Of a stretch of 64,000 nucleotides of DNA, positions 1 to 10,881 are shown piece by piece. The DNA is from Dermatophagoides farinae. Its lineage: Eukaryota; Arthropoda; Arachnida; Sarcoptiformes; Pyroglyphidae. Location: NCBI RefSeq assembly GCF_024713945.1, contig NC_134684.1, positions 656,001 to 720,000 of the forward strand. The letters run 5' to 3'. The notes below the pieces were generated by a model. The model was not told the origin of the DNA, did no database searches, and saw only the letters and a program-made list of their open reading frames with translations. A program made the position numbers and the translations under genes. Within the stretch, counting starts at the first letter, position 1, and the number at the start of each line of letters is the position of its first letter.

Positions 1-85
1 CCAATAGTAAACCAGTTATGAATACGATTGATTTATACACCAAGATCATTGCCATCATATAGCCCAATATTTCTAATAATTCCAT
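1..85 (-). CDS. 5' end of a membrane protein gene, truncated by the window edge
   Basis: An ATG at 85-83 on the minus strand opens a frame of 28 codons without a stop that runs off the window at base 1. The peptide begins MELLEILGYMMAMILVYKS and continues with hydrophobic residues, as expected for an N-terminal signal anchor or first membrane segment. It is divergent from the gene starting at 566, so the 480 bp between the two starts would serve as a shared upstream region. The family cannot be named from 28 residues. Membrane-anchored short-chain dehydrogenases and similar ER proteins start this way, but that is only a guess. The start codon is the first ATG in the frame. The partial length keeps confidence moderate. 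Confidence 0.45.
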   Translation of the reverse strand, partial: MELLEILGYMMAMILVYKSIVFITGLLL

Positions 86-565
86 GTTATCGGATTAAAC
101 GAAAAAAAAAACAAACACAAATCTGAATGAAAGATATTCACGAATAAAAACTTTTGCTCATTATCGATTCGAAAAGAATTGTTACCATACAAGGTCCATT
201 ATTGTCGTTAGACATAATTGAATATAAAAGAATTTTCCCTGGAATAATTTGATTAAATAGCACACAAAAATTATCGAATTATTGAATCAATGAAAAAGAA
301 TGACGAATTAGTTTTTTGTTCACACCAAAATTTCGAACAATTTTTTTCACACACACACACACACATTGTGATGGACAACTAAATCGATGCGAAATTTGAT
401 TCAATTGATAAAAATAATCGATTGTTTAATAACAATTTCTATATTGTAGAATAATTCGTATATACAACAATTACGAGTCTTTCCTGTTCTACTCTAAATA
501 CTAAAAAATTGATTGCATTCACAATTTCAATAAAAAAGAAAAATTTCACAATTAACATCTAAAAA
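86..565. promoter_or_regulatory. Divergent intergenic region (candidate bidirectional promoter)
   Basis: This is the stretch between the minus-strand start at 85 and the plus-strand start at 566. It is A/T-rich, with a CA run at 349-365 and no convincing ORF. Two head-to-head start codons 480 bp apart suggest a shared promoter. No TATA box or other core element stands out clearly. Confidence 0.3.
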
Positions 566-2079
566 ATGTCATCATCACGTTCATCATCATTATTGTTGCA
601 TAATACATTGAACAATCTATATTGGCAGCTTTATTTTGATATTTATAGTCAAATACAAGATGTACAATTACTGTCACAATTATCATCGACAAGTATACAA
701 AAACATATTGAACGTATTGAAAATTTACAAAATCAATTTGATCAATTAATACATGATTATTTTGGACAAAATTCCAATCATTTTGCAAATAATGAATGGA
801 TTATTAATTCATTGATTGAATTACGAAGATATCTAGAAAGATCTCGAATTGTTGCTGAACTTGCATTGGATCGAATAAATGTTACATCATCATCGCCATC
901 TCTACTAACAACAAAACAAAAAGAAATTAGCAATGATGATGATTGTTACAATGTTGAAACCCAAAGTGAATCGAATGTTTTGAATGCAATGGCCAATCCA
1001 TTTCATAGTACATCAAACATTTCGAAAACAATTCATTATTATGATCAATGGCAACAACAAACAGCATCCACTGTTGATACATTGTCTATTCATCATGTTG
1101 TTGAGCATGATAATGAATCGAAATCGGTGCAAAGTGTTGAACAACAGCAAAAACAAATAAACTATTCGATTCAAAATATTACTTTAAATGATGATGATGC
1201 AGCAATTATGCAAACAACAGTTGTCAATCAATCAGACAATTTGGTATCGAAACGTCCAAAAATTCCTTTAAAAATATATGATGAAAATGGTCAACCTGTT
1301 GATTTGGCTTCACTATCATCAAGTTTGGCCAGTGCAGCTAAAAAATCGAATAAATCTGATGGTGATGAAAACGTTTCTTCAAGTGCAACAATTGATGAAC
1401 AATCAACTCCATTCAAGGAAGAAAATTTTTCAAAAAATTCTTTCCATAATTGGAAATTGAAAATTCTTTTGGCCGATCTGAATGCATTGAATATGGAAAA
1501 TAAAATTTCCGAATTTATAGCTTTATCATTTGAAGATTCTATAAGTGGTGATGATATTGAAAGACATTTGGAACAATTGTATCGATTAGATGAATACACG
1601 AATGATGAAGAATCGTTTAAAACTCATTTGAATTTTCTTAACAAATTATTTGAATTTTCATTTGTACAATTGTCTTTTATGCTACGTATGTATGATCATC
1701 TCTTGCAAACATATAGCCAAATGGAAGCCAGTTCATCACGAAATGATTTTTTGATCGACTGTTTTGCTGAATTTTTCACTATTGCTCGACCATTAATCAA
1801 CAACATGATAAACAAAGACCATGACCATAATGATGAATGTAATCGAATTCGATTTATTTATTTTAAACGGCTATTTCAACGATTATCAGACATTCGTCAA
1901 AACTATCAAAATGGTTGCCTTGATTTATCAGAGAAAAATGTTCGGTAAGTTTTTGTTTTTGTTTTGTTTCAAATCTATATATTCTCTCTGATCATCATCA
2001 TCATATTTACTTCAGAATCATTTCGATGGCCATTGGATTCATCAATAAAAATCAGTTACAATTCTCTTTTGATGGTTGA
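566..2079 (+). CDS. Unrecognised 480-aa protein, two exons
   Basis: Exon 1 is 566-1944 and exon 2 is 2016-2079. They are joined across a 71-bp intron (donor GTAAGT at 1945, acceptor TTCAG ending at 2015). Splicing restores an Arg codon and adds 20 residues ending in SFDG before TGA. The N-terminal ~110 residues look helical (Leu/Gln-rich, repeated Ile/Leu spacing). The middle (residues ~110-285) is Ser/Thr/Gln/Asn-rich and probably disordered. The C-terminal ~190 residues are again helical and hydrophobic, with many Phe and Leu. No signal peptide, membrane segment or catalytic motif is visible. I do not recognise the family; a helical adaptor or complex subunit would fit. The ATG follows an A-rich leader (ctaaaaaATG). 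AATAAA near 2174 is the likely poly(A) signal. The coding frame is long and nearly uninterrupted, so the gene is probably real. Confidence 0.75.
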
Positions 2080-2586
2080 GCAAATAAAGTCAGCGATTCT
2101 TTTTCCACTTTTTTTTCCAATGTAATTTAATTTGTGTTTATCAAGCAAATTATGAAAAAAAATTGATATACAGAATAAAACGATTTTTTTTAAAAAAAAA
2201 CGAATAATTTTTTTTTTCATTTATTGACAAATCAAAACAACAAACAATACAAAAAAAAGAACAAAAAAAAAACGGAATGATGACTGTGAAAATTGATAGA
2301 GATTGTACCGGTGGAATATAATGATTCAATGATTGAATTTGTCATCATCATTGAAAATAGAAAAAAAAGAAAATGATTTTGATGATAAGAAACCAAAACA
2401 ATTGAAAAGAATGGACAATGAAAAAAATTTTTTCGCCATAATAATATGTAATGAGCGTCAATATCGTTATGGTTGATTTTGATCAAAGGTAGATATATTT
2501 TATATATTCGAGATGGATTTTAGAAATTTTAGACTAGAATTCCCAAACGGGAAAAATATTCAAATTTCATTCCATTCCATTGTTGA
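2080..2586. terminator. Convergent 3' ends with poly(A) signals on both strands
   Basis: The plus-strand gene ends at 2079 and the minus-strand zinc-finger gene stops at 2587. AATAAA occurs on the plus strand at 2174-2179. The complement TTTATT lies at 2220-2225 and would serve the minus-strand transcript. The two predicted cleavage sites are therefore roughly 50 bp apart, and the 3' UTRs may abut or overlap. No other gene is seen here. Confidence 0.4.
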
Positions 2587-2649
2587 TTACATTGGTTGTT
2601 GTTTCGAAACAATAATCGAATGATTTGAATTCATTACTGCTGCTGATGA

Positions 2650-2683
<34 letters not shown>

Positions 2684-3993
2684 GGTGTTGTCAATAATGT
2701 TGTAGTGGTGGTAGTATCATCTGCCAATTGAAAATGTGTTGCTACCGATGTTAATGATGATTCCAATATATCGAAATCCGATTCAGTGAAACAGGAATCC
2801 AGGATTTGTTCAAATATGGTACGAAGTTGTTTTTTTCTTGGCCGAGATTGTTCTTGTACTGTTTCCAATCCTTTCTCCAATGAGACAATTACTAATCCAT
2901 TGCTTTGTTGTTGTTGTTGTTGTATTGCGGCGGTATTTATTGTCGATGTTGATGCCTGCTGTGCAACTGCTGTTGATCCGATTGTATCGTTTGACATAGT
3001 CATCATCATTGATGATGGATTAATCGATGTAGATGTCGATGCTGATGATGATGATGAATCTGCAAGCTGATATGATTGATGTGTTGGTTGATATGTCATT
3101 GCCTGGAATGAACTATTTATTTGTTGTTGTTGCTGAACCTGTTGTGAAACTTTGGCCGTCGGAATTGTCGTAGCTGACATCAATTGTATTTGCTGTGTCT
3201 TCGTGGTTGTCGTTTGTTGTTGATTGTTTTGATTATCGATCAATTGTTGAAAATTCAACTGATTCAACGTAGCTGAAGATGACGGTAAGGTATCACTTTG
3301 TGTCGATACATCTACATGTGCCAGATTTGTTTTCATTGTCGTTGTTGTCGTTTTTTCAATTGGTATGGCCATCAGTTTATTGCTAGGAGATGTAGTCAAT
3401 ATCTTAGCAGATCCTAATGAGCCCCCAGAAATCTGTACCTGAAATGAATGGGCAGTAGCCGATGCTGTTTGTGATGATGATTGGTGTAAATGTTGCTGAA
3501 GCTGTGTTGGATTTGAATGATTCTGATGTTGATGAGGATTGGTCGTTGTTAGTACAAGATTACCACCGACAGCTGACAAATTAACCAATGGTAAATGTAT
3601 AAGTTTTGATCCTCTTGTAGCGCCGGTTGTAGCTAATTGAATATTTCCTGCCGATGCTAATCCGGCTAATTGTTGCGGACTGATTTGTATAGTTTGTTGC
3701 TGCTGCTGTTGTTGTCCATTTGGTGTAGTAGCAATGGCTATCACCTGATGATGTTGATTGTTATTGGCCGTAGATAGAAAATTCGTTTGCAACAGTTGAC
3801 CCATTTTTTGTTGTTGTTGTTGTTGTTGTTGATGTTGCTGTATTTGTACTTGTACCGGTGTTTTTATTATCTGTTTACGATGATTGGATTCTTTCTGTTT
3901 TTTTGGCGTTTTAGGTGAAACTGAAACAGATGATGTTGATGAAGCTCGTTGTTGTTGTTGATTATCGGGCAATTTTTGTTGTACAGTCGACGA

Positions 3994-4027
<34 letters not shown>

Positions 4028-6576
4028 GGAGGTGATATATTAGTGGTCAATACATGTCCCAAATGAAATGGAATGTAATTCACCTAGATAGATGACGATG
4101 ATATATTTAAACTTTAAGAATCAAAAAAGTTAAAACTTACTTGTATATGATTCTTTTTAAATATTAAACGGACCGATGAAGGGCATGGATACATACGAGA
4201 ATCACATTGATTCTCAATCTTTAATAATGTTGTTGTGTTTGAATTTTGTGTATTTTCAGAATCTAGATTTGATGATGATGAAGACGAAGATGATGACGAT
4301 GATGATGATAATGTGGATGCTAAAGAAGTTTGTTGTGTGTTGGATATTATTTTTGATAAATCAGCCATCTCTATTTTGGTCATTGGAGATGATGAAATGA
4401 TACCCTGTTGTTGTTGATTAGCGGATGGACTTTGATTATATTTCAATATGATTGCTTGTTGTTGCGTTTGTTGTTGTTGTTGTTTTGTATGATCATCCAA
4501 TTCTTGTGTCTGCAATTGAATACCAGAACATTTATAATAGATACTTCGTGGAAAATCATGGCTAAAACATCTTTCATAATGGCAACCTGTTTGTGGTTCC
4601 AATTCTTTATCTTTCCAATGTTGAAATTCTGTAATAAAATTATAATATAGAATATTAAAACTTTTTATATTGGAAAAAAAAATTTTTTTATACCTTCAAT
4701 TGATGTAAATGTTCGTTTAGTGAATAATAATGAAAAATTCTTATCCAAATCAAATTGATGCACTAGTTCCAGATGACGAAAATATGAATGTACATCTTCT
4801 TGAAATTGTTGACATAATAAACAATAACAATATTTTGCATCCATTAAATCGGAAAATTTATGTACGGAACGTATATGTCTCGTTACAGATGAACTAGAAC
4901 AAAATGATCGTGTATTATCACACAATGGACATAATGTATGTCTTGGTATTTCATCATGATCTTGTGATAAATAATTCGATGCTTGGGTTGTAGATGATGA
5001 TGATGATGATGAAGTTGTTGATGAAGTGTTTGTTGTCGTCGTCGTCGTCAGCATTGTTGTTGATGATGAATTGATTTGTTGCTGTTTATTGGCAAATGAT
5101 TGTTTATGGTTACCGCTGTTGTTACCAATTTCAGACGGTTTATGATTGTCGGTGGAATTCGTCAAATTTTCGCTCATAGATGATGGTGATGATGATGATA
5201 TGATTGACTGGAATTCCTGATGAATTTTTATTGTTGTCTGATTGTTCAATTTTAATTTTGTTTGATTTTGTTGTTACCGAAGTTTCTTTCATCGGCGACA
5301 TTGTTGTCTGTGCAGTCATATGTGCTGATAACGATTCATTCGAATCTGTTTGAATTGTCTTATTCTGTGGACAATCAATTTGGTCAGATTTCAACCAAGT
5401 TTTTTCAATTTCCACATGATCTGCTGCTACTTGGGTTGTTGTATCAAGAACGGCTTTCAAGTCAGCTGTTGTAGATTGTTGGTGCTCTGAATTTTCCATC
5501 GAATTTGTGGTCATAAACAGCTGATCAACAACATTTTTAGTATCCTGATCTTCATCTGATACTTCGAGATTTTTAAGAAAATCCACTTCTTCATCATTAA
5601 TATTAGCGTTCGAATCATCATTGGTATCATCATTGCCACCACCATTAGTATTGTTTTCGACATCATAATCCATTAGCATATAGTCAAATGATGGCTGTCC
5701 AGACATTAACGTTGTCGTTGTCATATCTGAAATTTGATTATTTACATCATCATTATCGATCATCATTAATGATGATGGTGATGAAGATTCCGTTATTAAT
5801 GGTGAAGATTTCATTATTTTTGTTTTCGGTGCATATGATTCATCATCATCATCATTCTCTTCATTATCATCATCTGGTCGACGTATTTGTTGATTATTAA
5901 TTGGTTCAATCATAATAAGAGTTTCAGATGTTGGTGATTCTAATAGATTGTTATTATTATTACTAATTGCATCATTATCATGGACAACATATTGATCTAA
6001 TGACGAGAAAAAAGCATCATCATCAGCATTGGTAGCAATCACATTGGAGCTATCATCATCATTACCATTAATATGCAATTGTTGTTGTTCTGATTGTTGT
6101 TTTTGTTCTTGTTGTTGATCTATTATTGGCAAAAGAAATGTTTTTACATTTTCATTTGAAGTCAATTCTATTTGCGATGATTGAATTATAGTGGTTGTCG
6201 GAGCTATCGAATCAATATTTTTAGGTGTATATGATGATGTTGTGGTTGTTGTTGTCGATGATGATGATGATGAACATGGCAACAATGTTTCCATGGTTAA
6301 TAGATCATGATAGAATTGATCATCATCATCATCATCATTATTATAATCACCATCGAGATGATGAGTAGTTGTAAACATTGTTGTTGCTTCTGATGTTATC
6401 ATCGATTGTAATTGTTGTTGTTGTTGTTGGTATTGGTAATCATCATCATCATCATCATTATCATCATTGCAATGATTTCGATGAATATCCGTTCTAGGTG
6501 ATAGACTATTATTAGCTGATGTTGTTGATTGCGTATGAAATTGATTTGCGTTTGTTGCTGTTGTTGGTTCCAACAT
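2587..6576 (-). CDS. Large C2H2 zinc-finger protein with poly-Q/N/D/S tracts, 1268 aa, four exons
   Basis: Exons on the minus strand are 6576-5278, 5216-4694, 4628-4141 and 4083-2587, with introns of 61, 65 and 57 bp. All have GT-AG ends and restore frame. Two C2H2-type fingers are visible: Cys529/Cys532/His547/His552, and Cys565/Cys568/His581/His586. They are followed by a block beginning FTSIEEFQHWKDKELEPQTG at ~603. That block continues with KCSG, CPSSVRLIF and ends PFHLGHV at ~780; this Cys-Cys-His-His spacing resembles FLYWCH/FAR1/WRKY-GCM1-type DNA-binding zinc domains. The rest is low complexity: acidic Asp runs and Gln in exon 1, poly-Ser/Gln in exon 4. A small conserved-looking helix (RKKQLRTIFEQILDSCFTES) sits near the C-terminus. 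Proteins with this finger-plus-FTSIEEF architecture recur as uncharacterised arthropod zinc-finger proteins (recollection, not a search). It is probably a nuclear DNA-binding protein. A 5'-UTR intron at 6655-6735 is possible. Confidence 0.8.
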
Positions 6577-7606
6577 ATCAAATCATTATGTAGTTTTTTT
6601 TTCAAAATAATCGAAATAATTTTTCAATTTGTAAAAAAAATCAAATTTTCATTGCTGAAATTTATTAAAAATTAATTTGAAATAAAAAAAAAATCTTTAA
6701 ATGATTCTAGAAATAAACAAAGAGAAGAAACTTACGATGTAATTTTTTTTTAATCTTAATATTGCACTTGTTTTTAAGTTGAAGAAGAATAATTTAAGAA
6801 GAACAGCCAAACCAAAGCATAGAATATAATGATAATGAATAGATTTATGAATCGAAAATTTCTAAATCAAAATAATCATTAAACATCATCATCATAATAT
6901 CGAGTATGGTGAGTTATACGATAATAATAACAACAACAACAACAACAAACAATATAGCCGCATGTGATATGATAGATGTATATTACCGAATCTATATATA
7001 TATCGACGTTGTTGTTGTAATGTATAAAAAAAAGATTCTATGTGCTTCTACGACGACAATGGAAAAAAAATTTTTTTTTTGCCTTTTTTTCAAATACCGA
7101 ATTTTTTTGATATATAATACATTCAAACACATCCATTATCAATTATTTTTTTTATCGATATACGTCTTCTATGAATGGTGTGTGAATTTGTTTTTTTTTT
7201 CTCAATGAATTGAGTTGATTCGAATTTAGCCGCGCGGCTAGATTCAAAAGTCATCATGTTGTTTGTGACTATAAAAATGATTTTGATTTTGATTTTAAAA
7301 AAATTCGTTCAATGGATTTTTTTCTTTAATTCTTTCCAAACGGACCAACCAAAGTAAAGTATCCTGGAATTGTGATGTCAAGGATATCGCACACTTTGAT
7401 TTATGTGTGTTTGTGTGCAATAATCTTAAAATTGTCCGGTTGTCAAGTAATGATTGGAAATAATCATCAATAACATTGGTTACAGATTAATTGATCATTG
7501 ATCATTTCGATTGCTTTTTATCATTTATTTCTTTGCATTGCTCTCATCTTTCACCCATCTGATTGATTGATATGTTGATTTTTGTGTGAAATCAAAAAAA
7601 AAAAAA
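6577..7606. promoter_or_regulatory. Divergent spacer between the zinc-finger gene and the GH31 gene
   Basis: This is 1.03 kb between two head-to-head starts. On the minus strand a donor (GTAAG at 6735-6731) and an acceptor (TTTCAG ending at 6655) could define an 81-bp 5'-UTR intron of the zinc-finger gene. The remainder holds CAA and AT runs, a short pyrimidine-rich stretch and no supported ORF. Open frames here (for example 6906-7208) are repeat translations. Confidence 0.3.
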
Positions 7607-10600
7607 ATGGAATCTAAATATGTTGATATACCATTAAACAACAATGATAATGATGATGAAGAAAATACATCAACGACTATTCAACGACGTATTCATCAAC
7701 AAAATTCGACAGCAGATAAACAGAATAATAATGATTTACATGTAATGGTACGAAAAATTTTTTGTAATCATTTTGTTCCATTCGTCGGTTTGTTTGCTCT
7801 ATGTGCATTTATCGGTATCGGTACACCAATGATATGGAATCAGATTTGGAAACCAAATTCAAATGTTACAATTGAAACTGATCTACGTTATGATTGTTCA
7901 CCACTAAAACCGAAAAAAAGTGAAAAATGTTCAGAAATATGTAAATTAGATCAATTAGCTAAATATGATGAAATTCGTTGCTATTATCGTATGGAAACAA
8001 GTGAAGATATTGATGATGATTCTATTCTAATGCCAAGATATTCTATTGAACAAATAGATGATTTTAATTATCTACTTTCATTGAAAACACCACCGCCATT
8101 TATTCATGATCAAAAAAATGATGACCTATCGAAAGATCCAATAATACATCGAAAATTATCACTTTCAATTCGTTATCATAATCCAAACCATTCAAGCGTT
8201 CTCATTAAACCAATTCATGAAGGTAAATATTATAAGGATGAATGATTTACAGAACATTTTCAAAAAAAATTCATTTTTATATAGATGAAACATTATGGTC
8301 GAAAAATTTCGATTTCAATTATCAACCACATAATAGTTCAATCGATTCGGAAGCCGAAATAACAGTGGAAAATGATTTGAAAAATAATTATTTTCAACTT
8401 AAAATTCGTCGAAAAAGTACTGATGCTAAATTGTTTGATATGGGATCACATACACCATTTATATACGCCAATGGTTACATTGAAATCACAACACTATTGG
8501 TTAATGATATTATGTATGGCCTAGGACAATCGAATCAACCATTTAGACATAATTTTAGTATTCCAAGGGTAAGATTTTTTTCAGTTTGAATTTGCGATTT
8601 TTTTAAACACTTTTTTACTTTGTTTTCATTTCAAGAAATGGAATCTATTAAATCAATATCATGATAATCTTACAATGAATGCAACAAGTTTATTCGGTAG
8701 TCATCCATTCTATCTTGGCATTGATAATCCAAAACAAGGCAATGCTTACGGAGTTCTTTTATTGAATAGTTTTCCCATACAGGCCATTATAAATGCTCGA
8801 CCAAGTTTAACATTGCGAACAATGGGTGGACATGTTGAACTCGTAAGTAAATAAGTGTTAAATGTTTAAAATCTATGATAATGTACGTTTTTATAGCACT
8901 TTTTCTACGGCCCTAGACCTATCGATGTCATACGGCAATTACAAAATTTTATCCATAAACCAGCAATGCCACCTTATTGGTCACTTGGATTTCATATGTG
9001 TCATACAAAATGTTCGTTGCCAGAATTCACAAAAACCATCGATAAATTACATTCATTGTCTATACCAATTGAATCTGATTGTGGAACATCTCTGAAAATT
9101 AGCGATCAAAATCAATTTAATCAATTTGCTTCGCAACTTCATAATGCAAAAATTCATTGGATATCAGCTACGATTCCACATTTGTTAACAACAGATGGCG
9201 ATCTATCACAGGATCAATGGAATAAAAATGTTTTAATGATGAAAAAATCTGATACCGATACGAAACGTATACCTTATTCCGGATTGATGACTGGTTGCTC
9301 CAATAATGGTAAGTTTAAAAATTAAAAATTTCAATGAAAATGAATTTTCTCTATTTTTTTTCAGTTGCACAAAATCAAAAAGCTTATTTTCCTGATTTAT
9401 TCAATCGAAAAAGTCGTAATTTATATTCAGAAAATGAATTGAATTCAAATGCCGATGGTTTTATATTGGATTGGAATACACCGGTCAATCTGGCGAATGG
9501 AAATCATTCCTGTTTATCGATGCTCAATCACTATAAATGGAATTATTATTATTTTGCCAGTTTGAATAATAAGAATCCATGTCTTGATTTATTACTATCT
9601 GAATCATCTTCGTCATCTTTAATCAATGATAACAAGCAAACTATTGGACCATATCTAGCATTACATAATATGTATGGATTGAAACATTCACAAGCTGTAT
9701 ATGAAAAATTCATTAAAAATCAAAGAAAAAGACCATTTATAATGAGTTTGGCAACATTTTTGGGCAGCGGACGTTATGGTGGCCATATCGCGACACCAAT
9801 CAATGGTACTTGGGAAATGCTTCAGTTTAGTATGAAACAAATGCTTGATTTTAGCTTATTCGGTATACCGATGAGTGGCTTCCCGGTTGGTGGATATAAA
9901 GGTGAAAAACGTGAAAAAAATGGTAATCTAATGAGACAATGGTATCAATTGGCGTCGATGCAACCATTTATGATTGCCTATAGTGGTTATTTGCAATCAG
10001 AAACACAATACACTGAATCATTAGAGAATACGATTCGTTCTGCAATTAAAACTCGGTATCGAATTCTACCATATTTGTATACATTATTCTATCGTGCATC
10101 CACCGATGGTGATCTTGTGGCTCAACCATTGTTCATACAATTTCCAACCGATATTTTGACGTATAAAATACAAAATCAATATATGTTAGGATCAGCATTG
10201 ATGATATCACCATCATTGGAACAGGATCGATCATCGATTATGGTCCATTTTCCAAAAGGACGTTGGTATGATTTTTATTCTGGACAAATTGTTTGGAATA
10301 ATGATGATGGTGTTGCTGAACTGTCAGTAGTTAATATCAACATTCATTTACGTGGTGGTCATATGGTTATCATTCAAGAATCTAGCATGACAATTGAAGA
10401 AACACGTGAGAATAATGGTTTTCAACTGTATGGTGGATTTGATCGTCATCGACAAGCAAGTGGGGAATTATATTTAGATTCTGGTGATGATTTATTCCCC
10501 GCCAAACGTTATATGCAGGTATTTTTTCAAGCTGAATACACAAATCTTACAATAACTATACAACAAAATGAAGATTTTTGTCGTGCAATGAAAAATCAAC

Positions 10601-10881
10601 TGCAAAAAAAATTGAATACCATATTAGAAACAGTGAAATTATGCGGTGTGATTGAAAAACCAAATCCATATTTGGTCAATGTTTATGAAATTAATCCATC
10701 AAATGACCAGATGAAAAAATTACGAACAATTTCTGGTACAAAATCCATTCAATTTGATGCAAAATTAGGCGTTTTGGTCATAAAAACTGATTTAGATTTA
10801 TGCAATGTACCGTATTCAGATCGACATGTTTCAATTAATAAATTTTTTCTAAATTGGAATTATACTAAATATGAAATTTAA
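7607..10881 (+). CDS. Type II membrane glycoside hydrolase family 31 (alpha-glucosidase-like) protein, predicted inactive, 1011 aa
   Basis: Exons are 7607-8222, 8285-8568, 8636-8842, 8897-9308 and 9365-10881, with introns of 54-67 bp; all junctions are GT-AG and in frame. The protein has a short cytoplasmic N-terminus and a signal anchor at ~56-77. A degenerate trefoil/P-type segment follows (four Cys at 97, 108, 112 and 125; canonical ones have six). The GH31 fold then shows family landmarks: LFGSHPFYLGID, YGPRPIDVI, MPPYWSLGFHMC, RPFIMSLATFLGSGRYGGH. The nucleophile Asp appears kept (FILDWNT, Asp542; family WIDMNE). The acid/base Asp of HWTGD is replaced by Pro651 (HIATPINGTW). The Arg of SRSTF is Leu635, and the Asp of GADxCGF is Pro680. 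By family knowledge these changes should abolish hydrolysis. Length matches lysosomal/intestinal alpha-glucosidases. The start is the ATG in a poly-A context; AATAAA lies at 10893-10898. Confidence 0.88.

Noticed and set aside
349-365. Short regular repeats as a possible CRISPR array
   Set aside because: All regular repeats seen in the window are di- to tetranucleotide microsatellites without spacers, and the window is eukaryotic.
2786-3070. 94-codon plus-strand frame
   Set aside because: It is a shadow of the zinc-finger gene: poly-Cys and poly-Asp arise from antisense reading of CAA and ATC repeats.
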